A stretch of DNA of 64,000 bases from Microcella putealis (GTDB taxonomy: Bacteria; Actinomycetota; Actinomycetes; Actinomycetales; Microbacteriaceae). The notes under the pieces are model-generated. The model was not told where the DNA came from. It searched no databases and was given only the letters and a program-made list of their open reading frames with translations. Both the position numbers and the translations under genes were made by a program. The DNA lies in the NCBI RefSeq assembly GCF_004216575.1, contig NZ_SGWW01000005.1, positions 101,328-165,327 of the forward strand. Direction: 5' to 3'. How positions within the stretch are numbered: the stretch's first letter is position 1; each line of letters opens with the position of its first letter. Shown here piece by piece: positions 53,054 to 61,343 of the stretch.

Positions 53054-54244
53054 ATGCTCGTGCCCACGCACTCCCCCACCCCTGACGAGGTTGCCGCCGA
53101 TCCCGTCGGCATCGACCACATGCTGTCTGCCGACGAGCGGGCCGTGCGCGATCGCGTGCGCGCCTTCGTCGACACCGAGCTGCGGCCGAACATCGCCGAG
53201 TGGTACGAGAACGCGCACCTGCCGCGCGAGTTACTGCCCGCCTTCGGCGAGTTGGGCGTGCTCGGCATGATGCTGTCGGGCAACGGCCTGCCCGGCCGCA
53301 GCGCCGTCGAGTACGGGCTCGCCGCCGCCGAACTCGAGGCGGGAGACTCGGGTCTGCGCACCGTCGTCTCGGTGCAGGGCTCGCTCGCGATGACGGCAAT
53401 CCACTCCTTCGGGTCGGAGGAGCAGAAGGCCCAGTACTTGCCGGGCATGGCGGCCGGCCGCGTCGTCGGCTGCTTCGGCCTCACCGAACCGAACGCCGGC
53501 AGTGACCCCGGGTCGATGACAACCTTCGCGCGTCGCGACGGCGACGACTGGGTTCTGTCGGGCGCGAAGCGCTGGATCGGCCTCGCCTCGATCGCCGACA
53601 TCGCGATCATCTGGGCACAGACCGACGACGGTATTCGCGGCTTCATTGTGCCGACCAACGCTCCCGGCTTCACCGCAACGCCGATCACCGCGAAGCTGTC
53701 GATGCGCGCATCCATTCAGTGCGACATCGAGCTCGACGAGGTGCGCCTCCCCGCCGACGCGATGCTGCCCGAGGCTCGCGGCCTGCGCGGCCCGTTCACG
53801 TGCCTGAACTCGGCGCGGTACGGCATCGTGTGGGGCGCCATGGGCGCCGCACGGGATGCGCTCGAGACCGCGCGCCGCTACGCGCTCGAGCGGGTCGCCT
53901 TCGAGCGCCCCATCGCCGCCGCGCAGCTCACGCAGGCAAAGCTCGCCGACATGACGCTCGACGTCGCCACCGGCTCACTGCTCGCTCTGCAGCTCGGCCG
54001 ACTCAAAGACCAGGGCCTCTTGCTGCCGCACCAGATCTCGATCGGCAAGCTCAACAACGTGCGCACCGCCATTCGCGTGGCGCAAAGCGCCCGCACGATC
54101 CTCGGCGGCAACGGCATCACGGCCGAGTACTCGCCCATGCGTCACGTGCAGAACCTCGAGTCGGTCCGCACCTACGAGGGCACCGACGAGGTGCACGCTC
54201 TTGTCATCGGCGCGGCGCTAACGGGGATGCCCGCCTTCCGCTAG
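53054..54244 (+). CDS. gcdH: Glutaryl-CoA dehydrogenase
   Basis: FAD-dependent oxidative decarboxylation of glutaryl-CoA to crotonyl-CoA. The 396-residue protein starts at ATG 53054 after GAGAGG. It keeps the residues that distinguish this enzyme from other acyl-CoA dehydrogenases: Arg in DSGLR (R102), Ser in SVQGSL (S106) and catalytic Glu in TYEGTDEVHAL (E375). CFGLTEPNAGSDPGSM, LNSARYGIVWGAMGAA and ILGGNGI are also family motifs. Its TAG stop lies within the left target duplication of the adjacent IS, so the protein end is unaltered. Probably paired with the divergent CoA-transferase. Confidence 0.9.
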   Translation: MLVPTHSPTPDEVAADPVGIDHMLSADERAVRDRVRAFVDTELRPNIAEWYENAHLPRELLPAFGELGVLGMMLSGNGLPGRSAVEYGLAAAELEAGDSGLRTVVSVQGSLAMTAIHSFGSEEQKAQYLPGMAAGRVVGCFGLTEPNAGSDPGSMTTFARRDGDDWVLSGAKRWIGLASIADIAIIWAQTDDGIRGFIVPTNAPGFTATPITAKLSMRASIQCDIELDEVRLPADAMLPEARGLRGPFTCLNSARYGIVWGAMGAARDALETARRYALERVAFERPIAAAQLTQAKLADMTLDVATGSLLALQLGRLKDQGLLLPHQISIGKLNNVRTAIRVAQSARTILGGNGITAEYSPMRHVQNLESVRTYEGTDEVHALVIGAALTGMPAFR

Positions 54245-54245
54245 C
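54240..54245. repeat. Left target-site duplication (GCTAGC) of the IS481 element
   Basis: GCTAGC at 54240-54245 is repeated at 55324-55329 immediately outside the other end of the element. It contains the TAG stop of gcdH. A 6-bp duplication on an NCTAGN site is what is known for Bordetella IS481. Confidence 0.9.
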
Positions 54246-54272
54246 TGTACCCGGTCATGATGTTGGTGACAC
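54246..54272. repeat. Terminal inverted repeat, left
   Basis: This 27-base end pairs with 55297-55323 in inverted orientation with four mismatches. It begins TGT, as IS481-family ends do. The transposase stop codon (TGA, 54255-54257) lies inside this repeat. Confidence 0.9.
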
Positions 54273-55268
54273 TCGGCTGATCGGGGGTTGGCCTCCGCAG
54301 GCGGTGTGTGCTCGAGCGTAGTTGTAGTGCTCAAGCCATGGAGCGAGAGCGTCATGACGGGCCTGGTTCGTGAGGAACGGGTGCCGGTATGCCCAGTTCT
54401 CTTGCAGGGTTCGGTTGAACCGTTCGGCCTTGCCGTTCTGCCACGGGCAGTGCGGCCGGGTTCTCACGTGCCGCGCGCCAAGCAGTTTGAGCGTGTCTTG
54501 GAAAGCGTGGGAGATGACGTAGTTCTTCGCGTTGTCCGTCATCACGCCTCGAATCGCGACGCCATGCTGGGCCAAGAACGCTGCTGCTGCAGTGAGGAAC
54601 GCAGCGCAGGTGGTGCCTTTTTCGTCCGGCAGGATTTGAGCGAACGCTAGCCGAGAGTGGTCATCGACCGCGACGTGAACGAAGTCAAAGCCGAGCTTGC
54701 GGGCACGGTCCCGGCGACGGTCGTGATCGATCACGGTCGGGCCGTCGATTCGCCACCCGCCGCCGTCAGGGATGCGGCCGAGTTTCTTCACGTCGACGTG
54801 GATCAGATCGCCAGGGTTGTCGTGCTCGTAACGCAGCTGCGTGGTTCGGGAGGCGCGAATGCGGATCCCGGTGACCGGGTCCAGCTCATGCAGTCGCGGC
54901 AGTCCTGCCCGGGCGATGATCCGCGATGCCGTGGAGGCGCTGACCTCGAACCGCAACGCGAGCTCGTCACGCCCGATCCGTTCGGCCTGACGCGCCGCGA
55001 GCAGCTGGCTCACGACGGTGGTGGGCGTCGCGGTTGGTGATCGCCGCGGCCGTGATGAGCGATCGATCAACCCGGTGACACCCTGACTTCGGAAGCGCCC
55101 CATCCAACGGTGAGCGCACTGTCGTGAAATACCGAGCTCTTTCGCGACGTGAGAGATCGGGCGACCCTGCAACACCCGCTCGACCAGAATCATTCGGCCG
55201 GCAGGCGCCAGCCTCGCATTACGGTGGACCAAGAGAAGGCCTTCCTCTTCGATGGCGTTAGACACCAC
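54255..55268 (-). CDS. IS481-family transposase
   Basis: The 337-residue DDE transposase has an N-terminal helix-turn-helix region (HRNARLAPAGRMILVERVLQ, then PISHVAKELGISRQCAHRWMGRF). The rve-type catalytic core shows LIHVDVKKLGRI (first Asp), GVMTDNAKNYV (second Asp) and CPWQNGKAERFNRTLQENWAY (Glu), followed by HYNYARAHTACGGQPP. The start is GTG 55268; the conserved N-terminus begins about ten codons later, so the exact start is uncertain. The frame is undisturbed, so the protein may be functional. Confidence 0.95.
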   Translation of the reverse strand: MVSNAIEEEGLLLVHRNARLAPAGRMILVERVLQGRPISHVAKELGISRQCAHRWMGRFRSQGVTGLIDRSSRPRRSPTATPTTVVSQLLAARQAERIGRDELALRFEVSASTASRIIARAGLPRLHELDPVTGIRIRASRTTQLRYEHDNPGDLIHVDVKKLGRIPDGGGWRIDGPTVIDHDRRRDRARKLGFDFVHVAVDDHSRLAFAQILPDEKGTTCAAFLTAAAAFLAQHGVAIRGVMTDNAKNYVISHAFQDTLKLLGARHVRTRPHCPWQNGKAERFNRTLQENWAYRHPFLTNQARHDALAPWLEHYNYARAHTACGGQPPISRVSPTS

Positions 55269-55296
55269 TCAGAATGAAGGCCTTCTCCTCAACTAC

Positions 55297-55323
55297 GTGT
55301 CACCAAGCTGCTGACCGGGTACA
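55297..55323. repeat. Terminal inverted repeat, right
   Basis: Partner of the left end at 54246-54272, 23 of 27 positions matching. It ends ACA at 55323, directly before the second GCTAGC (55324-55329). Confidence 0.9.
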
Positions 55324-55329
55324 GCTAGC
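55324..55329. repeat. Right target-site duplication (GCTAGC)
   Basis: Exact copy of 54240-54245. The next gene's stop codon begins at 55334, so the insertion also spared the downstream gene by four bases. Confidence 0.9.
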
Positions 55330-55333
55330 GGCG

Positions 55334-55639
55334 CTACTGCCCCGACAGCACGAGAAAAACGAACACGAGCGCGACGAGCAGCATCGTGCCGTAATCGGCG
55401 GCGAGCAGCATGAGCCGCGTCTTTCCGGCCGGGACAAAGATGCGGACCACGAGCATCCCGACAAACAGCGCAGCGACGGCGATCGCGCCGACGAGCGCGA
55501 GCTGATCGCCGAGCGACTGCCAGAGCGCGACGAACATGCCCCCGACGAGCAGCGTCGTGACGCCTGCGATGACCACCCACACGGTGCCGCTCGCGGTCGT
55601 CAACTGCTGCTGGTTGCGCATCCGGGTCGGGTCGGTCAC
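55334..55639 (-). CDS. Small three-helix membrane protein of unknown function
   Basis: The 101-residue protein has three hydrophobic segments (VWVVIAGVTTLLVGGMFVALW, LALVGAIAVAALFVGMLVVRIF, and LMLLAADYGTMLLVALVFVFLVL in pieces) and a short polar N-terminus. No motif was recognised. Its ATG overlaps the stop of the GAPDH gene (ATGA), so it is translated from the same transcript. The IS inserted four bases beyond its stop. Confidence 0.7.
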   Translation of the reverse strand: MTDPTRMRNQQQLTTASGTVWVVIAGVTTLLVGGMFVALWQSLGDQLALVGAIAVAALFVGMLVVRIFVPAGKTRLMLLAADYGTMLLVALVFVFLVLSGQ

Positions 55640-57084
55640 ACGAGCACCCGTTCTGGCACGACGACGGGGTGCGTGCCCGCCATCGTCTCGAGCACGCGAA
55701 TGACCTGCGAGCTGTAGCCGAACTCGTTGTCGTACCAGACGTACACAATCAGGTGCCGCCCGTCACAGATGGTGGCGAGCCCGTCGACGATGCCCGCGCG
55801 GTGCGAGCCGACGAAGTCGGTCGAGACCACTTCGGGCGACTCGATGTAGTCGATCTGTTGCCGCAGCTCAGAGTGCAGCGACATGCGGCGCAGGTGCTCG
55901 TTGACCTTGTCGCGCGTGGTCGCGTCGCGCAGCGTCAGGTTGAGAATCGCCATCGACACGTCGGGCGTGGGAACGCGAATGGCGTTACCGGTGAGCTTGC
56001 CTGCAAGCTGCGGCAGCGCCTTCGCGACGGCCTTCGCAGCGCCGGTCTCGGTGATGACCATGTTGAGGGCGGCGCTGCGGCCACGGCGGTCGCCCTTGTG
56101 AAAGTTGTCGATGAGGTTCTGATCGTTCGTGTACGAGTGCACCGTCTCGACGTGACCGTGTTCGACCCCCCACGCGTCGTCGATGACTTTCAGCACCGGC
56201 GTCACCGCGTTTGTGGTGCAGGATGCGGCGGTCACGATCGCGTCGTCGGGCGAGATCGCGGCGTGGTTGATGCCGTGGACGATGTTCTTCAGCGCGCCCT
56301 TGCCGGGCGCGGTCAGCAGTACCCGGGCCACACCGGGGGCGCGCAGGTGCTGCGCCAGCCCCTCCTCGTCGCGCCAGCGGCCCGTGTTATCGACCACGAT
56401 GGCGTCGCGAATGCCGTACGCCGTGTAGTCGACGGCGTCGGGAGCGTCGGAGTAGATGACCTGGATGAGCGTGCCGTTCGCGAGGATCGTGTTCGCCTCC
56501 TCGTCGACCGTGATCGAGCCGTCGAAGGGGCCGTGCACGCTGTCGCGGCGCAGGAGGCTGGCGCGCTTGACGAGGTCGTTGTCGCCGCCCCGGCGCACCA
56601 CGATGGCGCGCAGGCGCAGCCCCGCACCACTGCCGGAGTGCGCGACAAGGATGCGGGCCAGCAGGCGACCGATGCGGCCGAAGCCGTACAGCACGACGTC
56701 GGTGGGCGCGGGCGGAGTCTCGAGCGGCATCACCGCGGCGAGCTCGTCGCGCAAGAACTCCACCAGGTCACGCTCGCCGGGGCAGGCGGCGTGGCCGGAA
56801 ACGAGGCGCGCGATGTCGAGCGAGGCGGGCCCAGGCTGGATCGCGAGCAGCGCATCCAACACGCGACGGGAATCGGCGAGCGCGAGCTCGTCGCCCGTCA
56901 CGTGCTGCGCGTAGCGGTGGGCGCGAAGGATACCGATCGCCGACTCGTTGATGAGGCGGCGCCCGTGGATGCTCGTCACCACCCCGTGATCGCGGTACAG
57001 CCGCCCAATGAGGGGGATCAGCTGCTCGGCTGCCGCCTCGCGCTCTTTCCAGGCGGCGTGAATGGTCGTGACGTCATCGCTCAC
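55636..57084 (-). CDS. Long-form glyceraldehyde-3-phosphate dehydrogenase (GapB-like)
   Basis: The 482-residue protein starts at GTG 57084 (MSDDVTTIHAAWKEREAAAEQLIPLI). Residues 1 to about 125 are a helical extension absent from the usual 335-residue enzyme. The NAD domain follows with VVLYGFGRIGRLLARI, and the catalytic Cys is in AASCTTNAVTPVLK. YTNDQNLIDNFHKGDRRGRSAALNM (in pieces) and WYDNEFGYSSQV are standard. It resembles the second GAPDH (GapB) of Corynebacterium, 480 residues, used for gluconeogenesis. No pgk or tpi is adjacent. Confidence 0.9.
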   Translation of the reverse strand: MSDDVTTIHAAWKEREAAAEQLIPLIGRLYRDHGVVTSIHGRRLINESAIGILRAHRYAQHVTGDELALADSRRVLDALLAIQPGPASLDIARLVSGHAACPGERDLVEFLRDELAAVMPLETPPAPTDVVLYGFGRIGRLLARILVAHSGSGAGLRLRAIVVRRGGDNDLVKRASLLRRDSVHGPFDGSITVDEEANTILANGTLIQVIYSDAPDAVDYTAYGIRDAIVVDNTGRWRDEEGLAQHLRAPGVARVLLTAPGKGALKNIVHGINHAAISPDDAIVTAASCTTNAVTPVLKVIDDAWGVEHGHVETVHSYTNDQNLIDNFHKGDRRGRSAALNMVITETGAAKAVAKALPQLAGKLTGNAIRVPTPDVSMAILNLTLRDATTRDKVNEHLRRMSLHSELRQQIDYIESPEVVSTDFVGSHRAGIVDGLATICDGRHLIVYVWYDNEFGYSSQVIRVLETMAGTHPVVVPERVLV

Positions 57085-57178
57085 AGTGGCGTTCCTTGGC
57101 TTCCCGGCGCGCAACACTGCGGCCGTGTCGAGGTGATCGGGGACACGTGGTGGCGGTGGTGTGTTAAGACTAGCGGCC

Positions 57179-58429
57179 CTACGCGTCGGCGGCGGCGGCG
57201 AGCTGCCCGCAGGCGCCGTCGATCTCTTTGCCGCGGGTGTCGCGCAGTGTCGTCGGAATGCCCGCGTCGTTGAGGCGCCGCACGAACTCGTTCTGCACGG
57301 CCTTCTCGGACGCCGTCCAAATCGAGCCGGGCGTCGGGTTCAGCGGGATCGGATTCACGTGCACCCAGCCGCGACCGCGGTCGAGCAGCTTCTTCGCCAG
57401 CAGATCGGCGCGCCACGCGTGGTCGTTCATGTCTTTGATGAGTGCGTACTCAATCGACACGCGGCGGCCGGTCTTGTCGAAGTACTCGCGGGCCGCGTCG
57501 AGCGCCTCGTCGACCTTCCAGCGCGAGTTCACGGGAATCAGCTCGTCGCGCAGCGTGTCGTCGGGGGCGTGCAGGCTGAGGGCGAAGGTCACCGGAATCT
57601 GCTCGTCAGCAAGCTTGCGAATAGCGGGCACCAGCCCGACAGTCGAGACGGTGATGTTGCGTGCGCTCATGCCGAGGCCGTTCGGCTGCGGGGCAACCAT
57701 CGTTCGCACCGCGCTCATGAGCCGCGCGTAGTTCGCGAGCGGCTCCCCCATGCCCATGAACACGATGTTGCTGACGCGGTCGGGCGTCTCGTCGCCGCGC
57801 TTGCGCCCGCCCAGCTCGCCGGCCGCAAGCGCGCGGTTCGCCGCGACCACCTGGTCGACGATTTCGGCGGCCGACATGTTGCGGGTGAGCCCCGCCTGCC
57901 CGGTCGCGCAGAACGGGCAGTTCATGCCGCACCCGGCCTGGCTCGATACGCACAGCGTGATGCGGCCCGGGTAGCGCATGAGCACGCTCTCGACGAGGGC
58001 CCCGTCGCGCAGTTTCCAGAGGAACTTAATGGTGTCGCCGTTGTCGGTGCGCAGGCGCCGCACCTCCGTGAGCAGCGGCGGCATCAGCGCGGCCACAAGC
58101 GCGTCGCGGCCGGCGGCCGGCAGGTCGGTCATTGCCGCCGGGTCGCTCGTGTAGTGCGAGAAGTAGTGAGTCGACAGTTGCTTCGCGCGGAAGGCGGGGA
58201 GGCCGCGTTCTGTGACCGCCTGGATGCGCGCATCCGTATCGAGGTCGGCCCAGTGCACGGGGGGCTTGCCCCGCTTCGGGGAGGCGAACTGCAGCAGCGG
58301 CCGGCCGTCGGTATCGAGCTTCTGCCGCCAGCCCTCGGTCTGCGGCCGCACCTGAGGGCGAGCGTCAGCGGCGGGCGCGTCGGGAGTGCGCTCGGCACCG
58401 TTGTTGCGGATTCCGCCCTTACTGACCAT
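57179..58429 (-). CDS. rlmN: 23S rRNA/tRNA A2503/A37 methyltransferase RlmN
   Basis: Radical SAM enzyme methylating C2 of A2503 in 23S rRNA and A37 in some tRNAs. The start ATG 58429 gives 416 residues with a longer N-terminus than E. coli RlmN. The cluster motif CGMNCPFC (CxxxCxxC) lies near the middle after [27 protein letters not shown] and the C-terminal [11 protein letters not shown], with the methyl-carrying Cys, are present. It is divergent from an ABC exporter, with a palindromic operator between them. Confidence 0.95.
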   Translation of the reverse strand: MVSKGGIRNNGAERTPDAPAADARPQVRPQTEGWRQKLDTDGRPLLQFASPKRGKPPVHWADLDTDARIQAVTERGLPAFRAKQLSTHYFSHYTSDPAAMTDLPAAGRDALVAALMPPLLTEVRRLRTDNGDTIKFLWKLRDGALVESVLMRYPGRITLCVSSQAGCGMNCPFCATGQAGLTRNMSAAEIVDQVVAANRALAAGELGGRKRGDETPDRVSNIVFMGMGEPLANYARLMSAVRTMVAPQPNGLGMSARNITVSTVGLVPAIRKLADEQIPVTFALSLHAPDDTLRDELIPVNSRWKVDEALDAAREYFDKTGRRVSIEYALIKDMNDHAWRADLLAKKLLDRGRGWVHVNPIPLNPTPGSIWTASEKAVQNEFVRRLNDAGIPTTLRDTRGKEIDGACGQLAAAADA

Positions 58430-58453
58430 AGGGACAAGGGTACGCGGCATCTG

Positions 58454-58473
58454 ATGTAGCAGGTGTGCTACAT
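58454..58473. promoter_or_regulatory. Perfect palindromic operator between rlmN and the ABC exporter genes
   Basis: Arms ATGTAGCA (58454-58461) and TGCTACAT (58466-58473) are exact complements around a 4-base spacer. The site lies 38 bases upstream of the exporter ATPase gene and 25 bases upstream of rlmN. It overlaps a possible -10 (TACATT, 58469-58474). This is a typical dimeric repressor site. The XRE regulator at the end of the exporter operon is the obvious candidate. Confidence 0.65.
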
Positions 58474-58511
58474 TCTGTACTCCACTTGCTGACGACTCGA
58501 CGGGAGCGGCG

Positions 58512-59402
58512 ATGACAGGGGATGTGGTGATCCGCACGCGTGATCTGACCATGAGCTACGGCAACAAGCGCGTGCTCGACGGCATCAATCTGGAAATCCA
58601 CCGCGGTGAGGTGGTCGCCCTACTCGGCGCGAACGGCGCGGGAAAGACGACGAGCATCGAGATCCTGGAGGGACTCCGTTCGCCCACGAGCGGGTCTGTC
58701 GAGGTGCTCGGCGTGGATCCGCTCCACGCGAGCGTCGAGCACCGCGCCAAGATCGGCGTCGTCCTTCAATCATGGCGCGACCACGCGCGCTGGCGCGTGC
58801 GGGAGTTCCTGCACCACTTCTTCGTACTGCACGCGCCGTTCCGACCCGAGGGCGGGTGGGAGGTCGACGAGCTGCTCGAGCGGGTCGGTCTCGCTGATAA
58901 GGCGCGGTCGCGCATCCTCTCCCTATCGGGCGGCCAGCGACGCCGACTCGACGTCGCGGTGGGCCTCATCGGCAAACCGGAGCTGCTGTTCCTCGACGAG
59001 CCGACCGTCGGCTTCGACCCGCACGCCCGTCGCGAGTTCCACGAGCTCATGCACGAGCTCGCCGACGTACGCGAGACAACGATTCTGCTGACCACCCATG
59101 ATCTCGCCGAGGCGGAGCGTCTCGCCGACCGCATCCTCATCCTCCACGCGGGTCGAATCGCCGCCGACGGGAGTGCGGACGCACTCGCACGGGAGGTCGC
59201 CGGCACGACCGAAGTGCGTTGGCGCATCGGGCAGGACCGGTTCGTGCACGCGACGGACGCGGCGACGCGCTTCGTGCGCGAGCTGCTGACTCGCGAGCCC
59301 GATGTAGAGGATCTCGAGATCCGCCGCACCACGCTCGAAGACACCTACCTGACAATGGTGGCCCAGCACTCTGCGGCCGCCGCCGAGGAGGCTGCACGAT
59401 GA
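58512..59402 (+). CDS. ABC transporter ATP-binding protein (DrrA/CcmA type)
   Basis: The 296-residue ATPase has Walker [11 protein letters not shown] (about 36-45), the Q-loop QSWRDHAR, signature [12 protein letters not shown] (about 138-149), Walker [13 protein letters not shown] and the switch His in TTHDLAEA. The C-terminal 80 residues are the extension of drug/antibiotic-type exporters. The permease is encoded next (ATGA overlap). It likely powers export of a lipid, drug or peptide; the substrate is unknown. Confidence 0.93.
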   Translation: MTGDVVIRTRDLTMSYGNKRVLDGINLEIHRGEVVALLGANGAGKTTSIEILEGLRSPTSGSVEVLGVDPLHASVEHRAKIGVVLQSWRDHARWRVREFLHHFFVLHAPFRPEGGWEVDELLERVGLADKARSRILSLSGGQRRRLDVAVGLIGKPELLFLDEPTVGFDPHARREFHELMHELADVRETTILLTTHDLAEAERLADRILILHAGRIAADGSADALAREVAGTTEVRWRIGQDRFVHATDAATRFVRELLTREPDVEDLEIRRTTLEDTYLTMVAQHSAAAAEEAAR

Positions 59403-60253
59403 TGCCCATCCGCATGAGCGCCGTGAGAGCGGGCGCCCTGCGCGGAGCGATCGAGTTCCGCAACAGCCTGCAGAAGCCTGCCGACCTCCTGTACTACCTG
59501 ATCGGCGCCGTCAGCTTTTCCGCGGCCCTTTGGTACTTCCGCGACGACATCGTCCCGCAGCTCGGCGTCTCGACCTCCGCATTCATCTTCCCCAGCGCGA
59601 TCGCCCTCATGACCCTCTTCGTTGCCACGTACGGCTTGGCGACTCTCGTCTCGACGGAGCGGGAGGACGGCACGCTGCTGCGTCTGGCAATCCTGCCAGC
59701 GGGCACCTTCACCTACGCATGGGGACAGACCGTGCGCACGCTCCTCGAGCTCGCCTTCACGTTTGGGCTGTTCACGATTCTCGCGAGCATCCTCGTGCCC
59801 GAGCTGTGGATCCGCGGCGCCGTCGGGGCACTAACCGCCATCGGGTTCCTCCTGCTGGGCATCCTCGCGTGCTTGCCCCTCGGTTTCATCGTCGGCTCGA
59901 TCTTCAGCAACCCGCGCTCCGTCGGCGGCTGGGGCTTCCTCGTCCTCGGGGGCATCGTCTGGGTTTCGGGCATCTTCGTGCCCCTGGCCGCGATGCCGCT
60001 GTGGGCGCAGATCATTGCGCAGATCCTGCCTCTCTACTGGCTGGGACTGGGGCTACGCAGCGCGCTGCTGCCCGAGGGTTTCGCATCGATCGAGATCGGG
60101 GAAAGCTGGCGCACGATCGAAACGATCGGGATGCTCAGCCTGTGGGCGGTCGTCGGCGCCGTGCTCGCACCCCTGCTGCTGCAGCGCATCGCCCGCAAGG
60201 AGTCGTTCGCCTCCCTCGCGACTCGACGCGAGAAGGCCATGCAGCGTGTCTGA
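59399..60253 (+). CDS. ABC-2 type permease
   Basis: The 284-residue protein has six membrane helices in the ABC-2 pattern, with the long second block LTAIGFLLLGILACLPLGFIVGSI (in pieces) and the motif REDGTLLRLAILPAGTFTYAWG preceding helix 3. The start is ATG 59399, overlapping the ATPase stop; a second ATG follows immediately. It forms the membrane half of the exporter with the preceding gene. Confidence 0.9.
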   Translation: MMPIRMSAVRAGALRGAIEFRNSLQKPADLLYYLIGAVSFSAALWYFRDDIVPQLGVSTSAFIFPSAIALMTLFVATYGLATLVSTEREDGTLLRLAILPAGTFTYAWGQTVRTLLELAFTFGLFTILASILVPELWIRGAVGALTAIGFLLLGILACLPLGFIVGSIFSNPRSVGGWGFLVLGGIVWVSGIFVPLAAMPLWAQIIAQILPLYWLGLGLRSALLPEGFASIEIGESWRTIETIGMLSLWAVVGAVLAPLLLQRIARKESFASLATRREKAMQRV

Positions 60254-60512
60254 CACCGCCGAGTCGTCGGGGCCGAAGCCCGACCAGGTCCACAACCGCA
60301 TCGCCATGCTGCGCGTCGAGCGCCGCATCAGCCGTCGAGAGTTCGCCGATGCGCTCGGTGTCCACTATCAGACTGTCGGCTACCTCGAGCGCGGCGAATA
60401 CAGCCCCAGCCTCCACCTGGCGCTGCGCATCGCGCAGTACTTCGAGGTGCCCGTCGAGTTCGTCTTCTCACTCGACCCGTTCCCGACCATCGGACCGTCG
60501 CCCACGACCTAG
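60246..60512 (+). CDS. XRE-family transcriptional regulator
   Basis: The 88-residue protein starts at GTG 60246, overlapping the permease stop by 8 bases. The helix-turn-helix (HNRIAMLRVERRISRREFADALGVHYQTVGYLERGEYSPSL in pieces, about 16-57) is of the YgzD-like Cro/CI class. It is co-transcribed with the exporter and probably autoregulates the operon, perhaps through the palindrome at 58454-58473. No sensor domain is present. Confidence 0.88.
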   Translation: MSDTAESSGPKPDQVHNRIAMLRVERRISRREFADALGVHYQTVGYLERGEYSPSLHLALRIAQYFEVPVEFVFSLDPFPTIGPSPTT

Positions 60513-60548
60513 CTCGTTCGGCTATCCGCCCGCACGCCGCGGCGTGAG

Positions 60549-61343
60549 TCACGCGGCGCCCGACGCGCGGGCGACGAGCGCGACGGCGAGGCCCGCGAGG
60601 GCCCAGCTGGTGAGGCTGCCGATCAAGAACTCTTCGGCCTTCGAACCGAGGCGCCGGTCGGCGGAAATCTCGGGGAAGCGCACGATGCCCTTCGCCGCGA
60701 GCAGCGCCGCGATGAGGCCATGCGCGCCCACGAGGGCGAGCGCCACGATGAGCAGGCGTTCGAGCGGGCCGATGATGCGACCACCCTGCAGGGTGCTCGG
60801 TGCCGCGGGGGGCGTCGACTCGGCGTCTTCGCGCTCGATGACGAGCGCGCGACGACGGCCCCAGCGCATCACCCAGCGGCTGTCCGGATGCACGCCCTGG
60901 CCCGGGTGGGACCCGCGCGCCACCTGCAGCATCGCCCGGGTGACGAGGTTGGCCGTGGTGGTCAGGGCGGCCACCACGGCGAGAACCGCGAGGGCAACGC
61001 CCGGCTCGAGCTTGGTGGTCCCGGGCACGACGAACACAGGCTCGGCACTCCACGGGGTAAGCATCGCGCCGAGCGTGACCGCCGTGACGAGCAGCGCAGC
61101 GGGCCACAGCGGCGGCGTGACCGTCTCATTGATGCGCACGGCGAGCATCCAGAGGGCCGCGATGACGGCCGCGATGCCCGTCGTGACGGGCGCGATGCCG
61201 AGCGGGCCGGCGTAGCCGACGCCCGCGATGAGAAGAATGGCCGCGGCGACGACGAGGCCGACGATGGGCTGCGCGGTGCCGCTCAGTCGGCGACGAACCA
61301 GGTCGCCCACGCCGACCGCGAGCAACAGCACCGCGGCGATCAC
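60549..61343 (-). CDS. Membrane protein paired with SatD-type gene
   Basis: The 264-residue protein has about seven hydrophobic segments in two blocks (residues 1-125 and 195-260) separated by a charged loop (SHPGQGVHPDSRWVMRW). It resembles the membrane proteins that are encoded beside SatD-like genes, but no motif fixes its function. Its GTG overlaps the satD-like stop (GTGA), so the two are translated together. Confidence 0.75.
   Translation of the reverse strand: MIAAVLLLAVGVGDLVRRRLSGTAQPIVGLVVAAAILLIAGVGYAGPLGIAPVTTGIAAVIAALWMLAVRINETVTPPLWPAALLVTAVTLGAMLTPWSAEPVFVVPGTTKLEPGVALAVLAVVAALTTTANLVTRAMLQVARGSHPGQGVHPDSRWVMRWGRRRALVIEREDAESTPPAAPSTLQGGRIIGPLERLLIVALALVGAHGLIAALLAAKGIVRFPEISADRRLGSKAEEFLIGSLTSWALAGLAVALVARASGAA

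Larger units (their letters stand above)
54246..55323 (-). mobile_element. Intact IS481-family insertion sequence, 1078 bp
   Basis: The element is bounded by 27-base terminal inverted repeats beginning TGTACCCGGTCA (54246-54272 and 55297-55323), which match at 23 of 27 positions. It carries one transposase gene filling almost all of its length and is flanked by perfect GCTAGC duplications. Joining the flanks restores a plausible uninterrupted site between gcdH and the small membrane protein gene. Intact ends, duplication and open frame indicate a recent, possibly active insertion. Confidence 0.95.
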
